DNA of 64,000 nucleotides from PoT sp049331405 (GCF_049331405.1 NZ_CP186274.1:8370001-8434000); one strand, 5' to 3'. Positions 45,585-54,886 are shown, counted from the stretch's first letter. Program-made: numbers and translations. Notes: a model not told the origin generated them from the letters alone.

Positions 45585-47042
45585 ATGCGCATGTCTTCGT
45601 CGTCCCCCCTCCTGGCCGCGCTCGCGGTCATGTCGATCCTCTGTCCGGCCAGGGCCGACCTCGAGGCCGACCCCAAGGCCGGGGCCAGGCTCCTTGCGGA
45701 AGGGGACAAGCTCGCCGACCAGGGGGACCCGAATGAGGCGGTCGCCCGCTACAAGAAGGCTTTCGAGCAGCTCCTCCCCGGGATGCGCAAGATCCCGTTC
45801 AAGCATGAGGTCAAGCGAGACGTCACGGCCCGCGAGGATATGGGCGCGATGCTCAAGAAGGAACTCGACGCCGAGATCACGCCTGCCGAGTTCCGCGCCA
45901 ACGAGCTTGGCATGAAGGCCCTGGGGCTGCTCCCCTACGATTTCAACTTGAAGGAGACCATGATCAAGGTCTACTCCGAGGAGATCGCCGCCTTCTACGA
46001 CACCAAGACGAAGACGATGCACCTCATCAAGGAGCCCGAGGAGAAGGTCAAGAAGGCCCCGACATTCCTCGAAAAGCTGATGGGCAAGACCGGCGGCTTC
46101 GACAAGGATGAGAACAAGACGGTCATCGCCCACGAGCTGACCCACGCCCTGGCCGACCAGAACTTCGACCTCGACGCGATGCAGGAGGCGGTCAAGCAAG
46201 ACGACGACCGCGACCTCGCGCTCTCCTCGCTGATCGAGGGGGAGGCGACCTTGACGATGATCGGCGCCTCGATGGAGGACTGGACCGGCTCGGTGATCCG
46301 CGACGTCCCCGCGTCACGACTCGACAAGGTCTTCAGCCTCATGATCCCGTTCATGCCCCTCGCAGGCGGGTCCAGCCTGCGAGAGGCGCCTGTGATCCTC
46401 TCCGAATCGATGATCTTCCCCTACCTTCGCGGGCTCGTCTTCTGCGCCAGGCTGACGAACGACGGCGGCTGGGCCGCGATCAACGACGCCTACAAGAATC
46501 CTCCTCTCTCCACCGAGCAGATCATCCACCCCGAGAAGTACCGGGCCAAGCCCGACGTCCCGATGGACGTGGACCTCGGCAAGATCGAGATCGGCGACGG
46601 CTGGGCCGAGGTCGGCCGCAACGTCGTGGGCGAGATGCAGCTCGGCGTCATGCTCCGCCGACACGGGGGCAAGGCCGCGGTCACCGGCTGGGATGGCGAC
46701 CGCTTCGCCGTCTTCGAGGCCCCCGGCCAGCGCCTCGGGCTCGTCTGGCTGACCACCTGGGATTCCGAGTCCGACGCCGAGAAGTTCGCCAAGCATTACG
46801 GCGACTACCAGGCCTCGAAGGCGGATGCCAAGGCCCCGGCCGCCGAACCCGCCAAGAATCAAGATCAACCGAAACTCCAGGGCAAGTCCTTCTCGATCCG
46901 ACGCCGAGGCCAGGACGTGGCCATCGTGGAAGGCTTCTCCCCCGAGCAGACCGAGATGCTCCTGGAGTTGAGCCTCCGGGCCAGGAAGACCGAGAAGGTC
47001 AACACCCCCACGCCGAAGCCGGAGCCCGTGAAGGCTTCGTGA
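45585..47042 (+). CDS. secreted zinc metallopeptidase-like protein (HExxH)
   Basis: 485 residues from the ATG at 45585 (GAGAGG upstream). Signal peptide ending near CPARAD, a short TPR-like segment (ADQGDPNEAVARYKKAF), then the zinc motif HELTH (about 183-187) with a downstream SLIEGEAT whose Glu (about 218) could be the third, gluzincin-type ligand. The rest is mixed alpha/beta with a Pro/Ala/Lys linker near 415. It is probably an exported peptidase; the substrate may be the neighbouring proline-rich membrane protein or a wall protein, which is only a guess. Confidence 0.75.
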   Translation: MRMSSSSPLLAALAVMSILCPARADLEADPKAGARLLAEGDKLADQGDPNEAVARYKKAFEQLLPGMRKIPFKHEVKRDVTAREDMGAMLKKELDAEITPAEFRANELGMKALGLLPYDFNLKETMIKVYSEEIAAFYDTKTKTMHLIKEPEEKVKKAPTFLEKLMGKTGGFDKDENKTVIAHELTHALADQNFDLDAMQEAVKQDDDRDLALSSLIEGEATLTMIGASMEDWTGSVIRDVPASRLDKVFSLMIPFMPLAGGSSLREAPVILSESMIFPYLRGLVFCARLTNDGGWAAINDAYKNPPLSTEQIIHPEKYRAKPDVPMDVDLGKIEIGDGWAEVGRNVVGEMQLGVMLRRHGGKAAVTGWDGDRFAVFEAPGQRLGLVWLTTWDSESDAEKFAKHYGDYQASKADAKAPAAEPAKNQDQPKLQGKSFSIRRRGQDVAIVEGFSPEQTEMLLELSLRARKTEKVNTPTPKPEPVKAS

Positions 47043-47222
47043 TCGGCGGAGGAAGTCGGTTGGGGGTCGTGAAGGTGTCCCCGATCGTTGGCGACCGGTG
47101 CGGGCGGATGGAGGAATCGTCCGCCCTTGCACTGGCCGCCAGCATCGGATACCCAATGGATTCAAACCGGGGCGAGAGCCCCGTCAATGTCGCCTGCGTT
47201 CGATCCTTCAGGAAAGACTCTC

Positions 47223-48434
47223 ATGTCGATGCATGATCTGATCCGTCAGCTCCGGGAACCCAGCAAGACCAAGATCGTACTGCTCGTCGCCGATGGTCTG
47301 GGTGGACTCCCGATCGAACCGGGTGGGAAGACCGAGCTTGAGACCGCCAAGACGCCGAACCTGGATGCCCTCGTCAACGAAGGGACCGTCGGCCTCAGCA
47401 CGCCCGTCGCACCCGGCATCACCCCCGGCTCCGGGCCGGGGCACCTCGGACTGTTCGGATATGATCCCCTCCAGCACGACATCGGCCGCGGCGTCCTCGA
47501 GGCGCTCGGCATCGGGGTCGAGGTCGGCCCGAAGGACGTGGCGATCCGCGGCAACTTCTGCACGATCGACGCCGAAGGGCGCGTCACCGACCGTCGCGCG
47601 GGCCGCATCCCGACCGAGGTCTGCGAGAAGCTCGTCGCCAAGCTCAAGGCGGGCGTGAAGATCGACGGGGTCGAGACCCTGGTCGAGCCCGTCCGCGAGT
47701 ATCGGCTCGTCGTCCGCTTCCGCGGAGAAGGGCTCGGCGACAACGTCTGCGACACCGACCCGCTCACGACCGGCCTCCACACCATCGAGCCCAAGGCTGG
47801 CGACCCCGGCTCGGAGAAGACGGCCAAGATCGCGACCGAGTTCCTCCGCCAGGCGAAGGAGATCCTCAAGGACGAGAGCCCGGCCAACTTCCTGATGCTC
47901 CGCGGCTTCGCGAACTTCCCCAAGATCTCCACGATGGAAGACGTCTACGGGATCAAGCCGGTCGCCATCGCCGTCTATCCGATGTACCGGGGCCTGGCGC
48001 GTCTCGTGGGGATGACCGTGGTCGAGCCGGGCAAGACCTTCGCCGACCAGGTTGAAGTGGCTCGCGAGAACTGGGACAAGTTCGACTTCTTCTTCCTCCA
48101 CTACAAGTACACCGACAGCACGGGCGAGGACGGCGACTTCGCCAGGAAGGTCTCCGTCATTGAAGCACTCGACGCCGAGATCCCCAAGCTCCGCGCCCTC
48201 AACCCCGACGTCCTGATCGTGACGGGCGACCACTCGACCCCGAGCCGGATGAAGTCGCACAGCTTCCACCCGGTCCCGACCCTCCTCTGGGCCCCGGCCA
48301 CGGTCCGCCCCGATTTCGTGACGACCTTCGGTGAGCGTCCGGCGCTCCAGGGGGGCCTCGGCCAGTTCCTGGCGAAGGACATCATGCCCCTCGCACTCGC
48401 CCACGCCGGCCGGCTCCAGAAGTTCGGCGCCTGA
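47223..48434 (+). CDS. apgM: 2,3-bisphosphoglycerate-independent phosphoglycerate mutase, archaeal type
   Basis: Glycolytic enzyme of 403 residues from the ATG at 47223 (AGGAAAG upstream). It belongs to the alkaline-phosphatase superfamily branch typified by archaeal ApgM: IVLLVADGLGG at the N-terminus, TAKTPNLDAL, the Ser-containing PGSGPGHLGLFGYDP, FFFLHYKYTDSTGEDGD and VTGDHSTPS with metal-binding Asp and His. The length fits this branch rather than the larger GpmI. Confidence 0.9.
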   Translation: MSMHDLIRQLREPSKTKIVLLVADGLGGLPIEPGGKTELETAKTPNLDALVNEGTVGLSTPVAPGITPGSGPGHLGLFGYDPLQHDIGRGVLEALGIGVEVGPKDVAIRGNFCTIDAEGRVTDRRAGRIPTEVCEKLVAKLKAGVKIDGVETLVEPVREYRLVVRFRGEGLGDNVCDTDPLTTGLHTIEPKAGDPGSEKTAKIATEFLRQAKEILKDESPANFLMLRGFANFPKISTMEDVYGIKPVAIAVYPMYRGLARLVGMTVVEPGKTFADQVEVARENWDKFDFFFLHYKYTDSTGEDGDFARKVSVIEALDAEIPKLRALNPDVLIVTGDHSTPSRMKSHSFHPVPTLLWAPATVRPDFVTTFGERPALQGGLGQFLAKDIMPLALAHAGRLQKFGA

Positions 48435-48563
48435 GCCTCTGAATCGTCACTCAACCAAGGCGGCGGTGTTGGTGGCCCGAGGCCATCAGCACCGCCGCTT
48501 CGAGTTTCACCCCTGGTCCTGGTTCATCGGGCTGGCCCTTTTCACCGCACTGGAACTCGCACC

Positions 48564-49040
48564 ATGATCCCAGCACTCATCGCCACGATGCTGATTGTCG
48601 CGGCACCTGCGGTCGAGGTCTCGGCCACCGTCGAGAACCTCCCGATCGAGATCGAGGCCTGGAAGAAGCTCCCCCAGGTCAAGCTGACGGTCGACGAGCG
48701 TGGCAAGTCGGCGACTTACACGGGTATCCCGCTCGCACACTTCCTCAAGGCCCAGTTGCCGGGCAAGGCCGGGATGGCCGAATTGCGTGGCCTTTCCGAC
48801 GCCGTGCTCGTCGTCGGGGCGAGTGATGGCTATCAGGCGGTCTTTTCGGCCGCCGAGGTCGCCATGGACCCGAAGGGAGAGCGATATCTCTTCGCCCTGG
48901 AACAGGACGGTAAGCCACTTGACGAAAAACAGGGGCCGGCTCGCCTCGTCGTCTCGAGCGATCCCCAGCACGTACGCTGGGTCCGGATGATCAACTCCGT
49001 CCAGTTGATCCGCCTGAAGACGCGCAAGATGCAGTCATGA
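48564..49040 (+). CDS. small secreted protein with sulfite-oxidase-like (molybdopterin-domain) fold
   Basis: 158 residues. N-terminal signal peptide (LIATMLIVAAPAV). The rest follows the order of the oxidoreductase molybdopterin-binding fold in small secreted proteins: WKKLPQVKLTV, YTGIPLAHFLKA, VVGASDGYQAVFS, GPARLVVSSDPQHVRWVRMINSVQLI. It has no cysteine at all, so the Moco-ligating Cys of true enzymes is missing and it probably does not bind the cofactor in the usual way. Confidence 0.68.
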   Translation: MIPALIATMLIVAAPAVEVSATVENLPIEIEAWKKLPQVKLTVDERGKSATYTGIPLAHFLKAQLPGKAGMAELRGLSDAVLVVGASDGYQAVFSAAEVAMDPKGERYLFALEQDGKPLDEKQGPARLVVSSDPQHVRWVRMINSVQLIRLKTRKMQS

Positions 49041-49064
49041 TGGTTATTCGTCAAACTGGACGCA

Positions 49065-50021
49065 TCAAGGAATAGCTGTTGGATCCGGCGTCGAGGTGGG
49101 CGAACCCACGGTCGCCAGTTGCTTCCAGATCGTCGGGTTGACGCTCGACGCATAGAACTTGACGCTCCCGTCGAAGAGCAGCACGTTGACGCCGCCTAGG
49201 TGGCCACTCGACGCCCCCATGAAGGCAGACGCCCCGTCTTGTGAAATGCAGGAGGGGCGAGCATTCGGCGTCAGGGCGTGGTTGTAGAGCGTGGAAACCC
49301 AGTCGGCATGGAACCAGCTCGATCCAGCGTTCCCTTGCCAGGCTGATGCCGGAGAGTCGGGGCATCCCTCGGGTCCGACCGTCCCCGGAACGAGCGCGTA
49401 GTTCTCGAGCCGAGCCTGGGGCTGGTTCGTGCCGACGAGGCGCTCGGAGAACGCGGCCGTGAAGGCCATGCCGTCGGCCTCCTCGATCTGGGCGAGCTTG
49501 AGCGTTTTCCCGCGAGCAAAGCCGCCGTCGGTCCCGGTCGGGGTCGAGCCGGTGCTCGCCCGGTAGTTGATCGGGGCCTTGAACCAGCCGGCCAGGGCGT
49601 TGGTGTCGCTCGGGCAGGCGAAGCCTCGCGTGAACTTCTCCACGACGGCAATGCGTTGCCCCTTCGTGGGGGAACCCTTGGCCTTGGACTCGAACGCCTG
49701 CGTGAGGTCCGGCATCGCGAGGGTCTCGAGGAGTTCTTTGAGCGGGCTGCTCGCCTCTCCTCCGGATTTTTGCGGATCCGGGACACCTGGGAGGCCCGAC
49801 TGCTCCTGGTCGTAGAGCCAGAGTGCCGCCCCGATGTTCATCAGATTCTGCTGGCACGACAGCCGGCGCGCGGACTCGCGCCGACGCGGCAGCTGCATCA
49901 TGATGAACAGGAGGAACATGCCGAGGATCAACACAACGACGACGGCCTCCATCGCGGAGAACCCTCGGCTCGCCTGATACCGAGCTCGCACGTCATGGCT
50001 CCACAGGTCGCGAAGGGACAA
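49065..50021 (-). CDS. DUF1559-like pseudopilin
   Basis: 318 residues. A 20-residue leader precedes a prepilin-type cleavage context SRG/FSAME, with Glu at mature position 5, then a strongly hydrophobic helix. RRRESARRLSCQQNLMNIGAAL and the C-terminal GHLGGVNVLLFDGSVKF are degenerate forms of the DUF1559 hallmarks seen more canonically in the gene at 13062. The function of these proteins is not known. It sits next to the GT87-like gene on the same strand. Confidence 0.82.
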   Translation of the reverse strand: MSLRDLWSHDVRARYQASRGFSAMEAVVVVLILGMFLLFIMMQLPRRRESARRLSCQQNLMNIGAALWLYDQEQSGLPGVPDPQKSGGEASSPLKELLETLAMPDLTQAFESKAKGSPTKGQRIAVVEKFTRGFACPSDTNALAGWFKAPINYRASTGSTPTGTDGGFARGKTLKLAQIEEADGMAFTAAFSERLVGTNQPQARLENYALVPGTVGPEGCPDSPASAWQGNAGSSWFHADWVSTLYNHALTPNARPSCISQDGASAFMGASSGHLGGVNVLLFDGSVKFYASSVNPTIWKQLATVGSPTSTPDPTAIP

Positions 50022-50166
50022 ACTCAGGACGCTCGGACATTCCGGGGTCGCCGTTCGACGACCCGAGACACCTTATCATCGATCTCGAAGCGCACCGCGT
50101 CCATGCTCAATCCTGGAATCGGCGCAGGGAGTCGTCGGATTGGTATGAGGGCGAGTATGAGGCGGG

Positions 50167-51480
50167 TCAGAGGGCGGGCGTGTCGCTGCGAGTGCTCGGG
50201 GCGTCTCCAAGTCCCGCGACGCGGGTCGGGGAGGTCGCCGTGCTGAACCAGCTAGCTTCGGATCGGCCCAGGTAGTCGGCAGGCCCAGATTCGGAAGCCT
50301 CGGTGACACGCCTGGCGGGTTGGCCCCGAAGGAGGAGATAACCCGCCAGCGTCACGACCACCACCGCCCGATAGGAAAGGATCAACTCGGAAGCCGAGCC
50401 GGTAATATGCGTGATTCGAAGGAGTTCGACCACGAAAAACCGGGGGATCATGACCATGACGAGCATGGAGAAGATGTAGAGGGTGTCCTTGCGATATCCC
50501 TGCTCATAGAGCCAGAGGAGCTGCGGCACCAGCATGACGAGAAGGACCATGTCATACCCGTGCGCCTGGACGCAGAGCAGCGACCCGAGCGCGGCGTAGG
50601 CGATCCAGAGGGCCGGGGTGAACTCGCGACTGCTCGAGTGGAACGATCGGATCCAGCCAAGGATCCCCCAGACCATCAGCCCGGCCACCATCGTCACGGG
50701 ACGGAGGTTGTAATTCGCACCGGTCAGGGCGTAAACCACCCGATTCCAACTGACGATCTGGTCATTGTTGACCTGGTTATAGCCGATCTCGAGGTGGGAT
50801 TGTCCCAGGAACCGGACGTAGTCGAGGAGCGTGAGCGGGTTGTGCGTCGTCAGCAGGCAGCCGAGGACATTTAACGCGACGATCATCAGAACCAGGTCGC
50901 GGAAATGCCGCCAGCCGTACATGACGACCACGATCGCCAGGAAGGGGAGCGCGAGGTGCGGTTTGATGGCGGCGACGCTCCAGGCGAGGATCCCCAGCCA
51001 GTATCGGCCATGCTCAAACGCCCAGCGACCCAGGCATACTCCCGCGGCGATCAGCAGGGCCGTCTGTCCTAACCCGATTGCACCGAAGCAGAGCGGGTTG
51101 AGCAGCAGCACGCCGAGTATCGCCAGGGCCACCTTCGTATGGTCGCCCGCCGGACGTTGGAACGTCCAGGCGAGGGTGCTGCTGGCTGCCGCGCACAGGG
51201 TCAAGAACCCGATCCAGACCCAGCTCGCGACCGACCAGGGCAGGAGTGCGAACGGCGCGAACACGAGGAACGACTCGGGGGGGTAGAAGAACCCGGCCGC
51301 ATCGGTCGTGTCGAAGACCATCCCGGCGTGGTAGGGGTTCCGCCCCTCAAGGGCAGTCCGAGTCCCCTGGTACATCACCAGGAAGTCTTTGGCGTGCCCA
51401 GGGTCGGTTCGACGCGACGCAAGGAGTCCGCCTTCGATCAGGAGTATCCCGGCCAGGACCGGCAATATGATCTTGCGCAT
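50167..51480 (-). CDS. GT87-family (DUF2029) polytopic membrane mannosyltransferase-like protein
   Basis: 437 residues with about nine to ten membrane helices. After a first helix, the loop DFLVMYQGTRTALEGRNPY and later FFYPPESFLVFAPFALLP, GLGQTALLIA and AAIKPHLALPFL are the conserved phrases of GT87/DUF2029 glycosyltransferases, which use polyprenyl-phosphate sugars on the outer face of the membrane. The acceptor is unknown. The last 50 residues are a polar tail. Confidence 0.83.
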   Translation of the reverse strand: MRKIILPVLAGILLIEGGLLASRRTDPGHAKDFLVMYQGTRTALEGRNPYHAGMVFDTTDAAGFFYPPESFLVFAPFALLPWSVASWVWIGFLTLCAAASSTLAWTFQRPAGDHTKVALAILGVLLLNPLCFGAIGLGQTALLIAAGVCLGRWAFEHGRYWLGILAWSVAAIKPHLALPFLAIVVVMYGWRHFRDLVLMIVALNVLGCLLTTHNPLTLLDYVRFLGQSHLEIGYNQVNNDQIVSWNRVVYALTGANYNLRPVTMVAGLMVWGILGWIRSFHSSSREFTPALWIAYAALGSLLCVQAHGYDMVLLVMLVPQLLWLYEQGYRKDTLYIFSMLVMVMIPRFFVVELLRITHITGSASELILSYRAVVVVTLAGYLLLRGQPARRVTEASESGPADYLGRSEASWFSTATSPTRVAGLGDAPSTRSDTPAL

Positions 51481-51695
51481 GGGGACAATTCGAGGCTTGA
51501 AAGGCAGGACTCAGTCCAAACGGAGTCGAACGCCGTTTCAGGGAGCCAAACCAGTCCTAGATTTGGCACGATGACATCTTATCGGTGAGGACGAATCCGT
51601 GAGGTGGAGTGGAGCCCATACACGCCCCGGAACGCACGAACGATTTCTCCCTGCTCCCGCCCCGCCACTTTCATGACATTTCGCCGATGACACCG

Positions 51696-51860
51696 TCATG
51701 GTTGATCCGGTGAAGGCGGATGGCGTCCAGGGAAGTCTAGCTCATCTGTGAAAAAAGCCAGACGTCTAAATAGATAGTCTGGATCGAGTCGATCTAACGC
51801 AAGACGGAACCATTCATCTGCCAGGAAGACCTCGACAAATAGAGTCGAACCGACGTTCAA
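51696..51860 (-). CDS. 54-codon open frame with protein-like composition, possible gene remnant
   Basis: Reading the minus strand from the TTG at 51860 gives LNVGSTLFVEVFLADEWFRL, then a continuation with LDRLDPDYLFRRLAFFTDEL, to a TGA at 51696. The acidic/aromatic pattern looks like real protein rather than noise, and the frame stays open about 15 codons further upstream. No good ribosome binding site precedes the TTG, and the frame runs through a terminator-like hairpin. Remnant of a lost gene or chance; no family recognised. Confidence 0.25.
   Translation of the reverse strand: MNVGSTLFVEVFLADEWFRLALDRLDPDYLFRRLAFFTDELDFPGRHPPSPDQP
51751..51782 (-). terminator. terminator-like hairpin with T-run on the minus strand
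   Basis: On the minus strand CCAGAC pairs with GTCTGG (51758-51763 with 51777-51782), followed by CTTTTTT. It lies more than 800 bases beyond the phosphatase gene, which suggests either a long 3' region or an unrecognised transcript in this gap. It conflicts with the open frame above. Confidence 0.4.
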
Positions 51861-52227
51861 ACGTTTCTCAAAAACAACTGGCTTCCTCGCCGGACACGCT
51901 TTTCAAACCTAGCCTACACAAACCATGCCATCCTTCCCATTGTAAACCCTTCGCGGTCTCGATTGCGACAAAGGGCAATTTAGGAAATTTACCATAAAAC
52001 TACCGCCAGGAAACGAGGCTTCTTTTGACGAAATCGTCGCCAAAAAAAGACTCGAACCTAGCTCGTTTCTTTAAAAATGAGACATTCACATTTGAATGAG
52101 CACGACCGAGATAAGCCTACTCAAATTATCGTCAATACACGCCGTTGAGCATCATGGATGTCAAAGGCTTGCGACCTGGATTAGACCTTTCTCGGCTTTC
52201 CCGAGGATCGTACAGTCGACAGGAATA

Positions 52228-52245
52228 AGCCTACGGCCGTAGGCT
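52228..52245. repeat. 18-bp perfect palindrome
   Basis: AGCCTACGGCCGTAGGCT lies in the gene-poor region. A possible protein-binding site or hairpin; there is no T-run. Confidence 0.4.
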
Positions 52246-52486
52246 GAAGCATCCGAGCTCGAGAACCTTCAGACTCGACGACTTGACCAAGCCTGCGCGG
52301 AGCGAGCGGTCTGGAGCCTCTCAGCTCGATGGCGACGTAGACGAACGCGACACCCAGGGGACTTGAATCGTCTCTGTAACGTCATCACAACTCGAGCTCG
52401 TCAGGCGGCCCATTCACACCAGCCTGACATGCGAGGAGGTGTTCGAGCGGATTCGGATCCCAATTCGACAAATCGCCGAGCGAACG

Positions 52487-52514
52487 ATCCCTTGCGTGAA
52501 AATGTGCAAGGGAT
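52487..52514. repeat. 9-bp hairpin
   Basis: ATCCCTTGC (52487-52495) pairs perfectly with 52506-52514 across a ten-base loop, about 80 bases beyond the stop of the tyrosine phosphatase gene. It may serve as a weak 3' structure of that minus-strand gene, but no T-run follows. Confidence 0.3.
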
Positions 52515-52596
52515 GCACACAGGAAGAATGGTAGAAGATGTGGGCAAGGATTAGGGATTTGAGCCCATCGGCGAGGTGGTAATACCGGCCATCGAC

Positions 52597-53376
52597 TCAG
52601 TGAACGGTGGAGAGCCCTGCACGGGCGAGGCGTCGGCTCCATCGGGCCGAGAGCTTGAGGCTGGGCGGGCGGGGGCCGGGGGCGAGAGGCTCGAAGGTCG
52701 AGGAGGTCGCGTCGGGCTCGTACTCGTTCTCGACCCAGCTGCGAAACCGCTGGGGGTTGTGGTTGAGGCTCTTCTCGATCAGCCAGCGCTCATACTCGAT
52801 GAACGGGGCGTGGAGGAGCGCGGTCCCGCCAAGGGGGACGTGGCCATAGTAGAGCGAGAATGCCCCCGCGGCCTGCTTGGGGGCCTGTGCCGCCTGGGAG
52901 AGGAGATAGAGCCCGCTCGCGAGGCCCGTCCGGTCCGATCCCGATTTGCAATGGATCAGGAGAGGGTACCGGCACCGCGAGAAGAGGTCGAGCAGTGTCA
53001 GGAGTTCCCGACGGCTCGGACGCCTCGTCGCGCTCATCGGGAAGTCGTAGAAATCGACCTTCCGATCGTGGACGACGCGGACCTCGTTGGCGTAGAAGGA
53101 GTCGGAGGGGGAACCGCCCCTGAGGTTGAGGATCGAGGCGAGCCGATGCTCGTCGACCAAGGCGTCGAGGTTCGCGTTCGGCTGGGCCGAGCGATAGACC
53201 CTGCCACTCGCGACGACCCCGAAGTTCCCCCAGAAGAGCGGGTTGCGGAACGTCGTCGTCGCGCCAACTCCGAGGATCGCCAGGGTCGCGAGGATGATGA
53301 TCCGTCGGCGCCGCCGACGCAGGGTTTTTTCGTCTCGCTGGTCCAAGACGCCGAAATCCTTTCGCGTGAACCTCAT
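52597..53376 (-). CDS. membrane-anchored dual-specificity/tyrosine phosphatase-like protein
   Basis: 259 residues from the ATG at 53376. A basic N-terminus (RRRRRR) and one membrane helix (about 26-42) put the catalytic part outside the cytoplasm. The CX5R motif is HCKSGSDRTG (Cys143, Arg149), with a possible general acid Asp111 in DFPMSATRRPS. VYRSAQPN near residue 60 is typical of the bacterial tyrosine-phosphatase group related to plant and fungal atypical DSPs. Substrates (protein, lipid or sugar phosphate) are unknown. The C-terminal 50 residues are Pro/Arg-rich. Confidence 0.83.
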   Translation of the reverse strand: MRFTRKDFGVLDQRDEKTLRRRRRRIIILATLAILGVGATTTFRNPLFWGNFGVVASGRVYRSAQPNANLDALVDEHRLASILNLRGGSPSDSFYANEVRVVHDRKVDFYDFPMSATRRPSRRELLTLLDLFSRCRYPLLIHCKSGSDRTGLASGLYLLSQAAQAPKQAAGAFSLYYGHVPLGGTALLHAPFIEYERWLIEKSLNHNPQRFRSWVENEYEPDATSSTFEPLAPGPRPPSLKLSARWSRRLARAGLSTVH

Positions 53377-53486
53377 TTCCGCACTCGCCTCTCCGAAGCG
53401 AAGTTGCTGGTAATCTAGCCAACAACGCGTTTGGGTCAACATCACTTGCGACCCGTCGAGGCCGCCAGGGCGACCGGCATCGCAAA

Positions 53487-53837
53487 TCAGCCCCCTCGCG
53501 GCCAGTACATGATGACGAGGACGCCAATCAGGGCGATGAGCCCGCCTATGATGTCGGGGCGGTCGGGTACGGCCCCCTCGACCTTCCATCCCCAGAGGAT
53601 CGAGAGCACGATGAAGATCCCGCCATACGCCGCATAGACCCGGCCAAACGGCGCCGGCTGCAGCGTCGGGATCACGGCATAGGCGAAGAGGATGATCGCC
53701 CCGAGCACCGCCAGCCAGGCACTTCTACGCTCGCGAAGCCAGAGCCAGATCAGGTATCCGCCGCCGATCTCGCAGAGTCCGGCGAGCACGAAGAAGAAGA
53801 GCGACCTGGCAATTATCATCGACGACTCGATCCTCAT
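53487..53837 (-). CDS. YnfA/UPF0060 family membrane protein
   Basis: 116 residues, four membrane helices. Family landmarks: LAGLCEIGGGYLIWLWLR in helix 1, then PAPFGRVYAAYGGIFI and the C-terminal RPDIIGGLIALIGVLVIMYWPR. The length fits the family (about 108). It is related to small multidrug transporters, but function is unproven. GGAGGAA lies just upstream of the ATG. Confidence 0.93.
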   Translation of the reverse strand: MRIESSMIIARSLFFFVLAGLCEIGGGYLIWLWLRERRSAWLAVLGAIILFAYAVIPTLQPAPFGRVYAAYGGIFIVLSILWGWKVEGAVPDRPDIIGGLIALIGVLVIMYWPRGG

Positions 53838-54001
53838 GAGGTTCCTCCGAGCGACCGCGTGGACACTCTCCGTCCTCCCGCCGCCTACGGGGCCAACGGT
53901 CTCGCGACATGTCGGTCCTTGTCCACCGTCTCGGCAGGGGAGATACTACCTTCGATTCGAGGAGGAATCGGTCGGGATCCGCATCAAGGGAGTGATTCCA
54001 A

Positions 54002-54868
54002 ATGAGTTTCCGAGCCATCCTAAGCCCGGTCTTCGTCGTCGAATGGGTGGTCAACGCCCGCAAGTGGCACGGATACGCGGCCCGATTCGCCTTCGGCCTG
54101 TCGCTCCTGGCCGCGATCTCATTCGCGGCCTGGATGATCGGCAACATCGGCTCGAAGGGCGATATGCTGTCGGTCCAAAACCTCGCGGCCTTCGGGGAGT
54201 TCATCTTCAACGTCATGGGGACGGTCCAGATCCTGATGGTCCTGCTCGCCGCCCCCGCGGCCACGGCTGGGGCCATCTGCCAGGACCGGGCGCGTGGTGC
54301 CCTGCTCCACATGATGGTCACCGACCTGAGCGTCGCGGAGATCGTCGTCGGCAAGCTCGCCGCTCGACTGGTCCCGGTCCTCTGCCTCGTCCTCTGCTCG
54401 TTCCCGGTGTTGGCGTTGAGCTCATTGCTAGGTGGCATCGACCCGAGGGCGATCGTCCTCTTGCTGACGATCTCGCTGGCCCTGGCCGTCCTCGGCTGCT
54501 CCCTGGCGCTGACGCTTTCGCTCTGGATGAAGAACTCTTACGAGGTGATGGTCGGAGTCATCGGCTTCTGGACACTCGGCCTGCTCGCGGCCCCGACCTG
54601 GTACCTCCTCGCCACCCCGCTCAAGCTCGGTGCGACCCCCACCGCCTTGCTCGCTGCGAATCCCTTCTACCTGATGCACGAGATCTACAGCCAAGCTCGT
54701 TACCCCGTCATCATGCACGTGATTGCGTTCGTGGTGGGCTCGCTTATCATTTCGGGGATCCTTGTCTTTCTTGCGACACGTTCCTTCCGGGCTGCCGTCG
54801 AGCAGGATGGTAAGACGCGTAACAAGGACGGCATGCTCCGACGCCTCCGACGAGCCGCATTGAGGTGG
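54002..54868 (+). pseudogene. ABC-2 type transporter permease, N-terminal half, cut by an IS element
   Basis: 289 intact codons of a polytopic permease: FVVEWVVNARKWHGYAARFA, then CQDRARGALLHMMVTDLS (the ABC-2 'coupling' region), then paired hydrophobic segments. AGGGAG precedes the ATG. At codon 289 (ALRW) the insertion begins; the frame reads on into the IS to a stop at 54946, adding about 25 foreign residues. The missing half continues at 56112. No ATPase gene is adjacent. Confidence 0.85.
54864..54868. repeat. possible target-site direct repeat, left copy (GGTGG)
   Basis: GGTGG occurs here and at 56107-56111. Removing everything from one copy to the other joins the two permease halves in frame. 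It overlaps the first three bases of the left inverted repeat, so it may be a true duplication with imperfectly placed ends or a coincidence. Confidence 0.45.
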
Positions 54869-54886
54869 ACCCCATTGTCTAGACCA
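54866..54886. repeat. IS left inverted repeat
   Basis: Begins TGGACCCC and ends CTAGACCA; matches the reverse complement of the right end except in the middle five bases and one further position. Confidence 0.8.

Larger units (their letters stand above)
51481..52596. other. gene-poor, relatively AT-rich stretch of about 1.1 kb
   Basis: The longest interval without a recognised gene in the window, visibly richer in A/T between about 51700 and 52150. It contains the features listed separately (open frame at 51696-51860, hairpin with T-run at 51751, palindrome at 52228, hairpin at 52487). It could be the remains of a decayed gene, a non-coding RNA locus or an island border; there is no direct evidence for any of these. 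Confidence 0.5.

Noticed and set aside
51888..51901. 14-base exact match with 37582-37595 (CGCCGGACACGCTT), suggesting an intergenic repeat
   Set aside because: Several 14-base matches are expected by chance in 64 kb of biased sequence, and the similarity does not extend.
52143..52178. Loose similarity (about 27 of 36 positions with gaps) to 62974-63010, CCGTTGAG...GCGACCT
   Set aside because: Gapped, by-eye match found only twice; not strong enough to call a repeat family or promoter motif without a genome-wide search.
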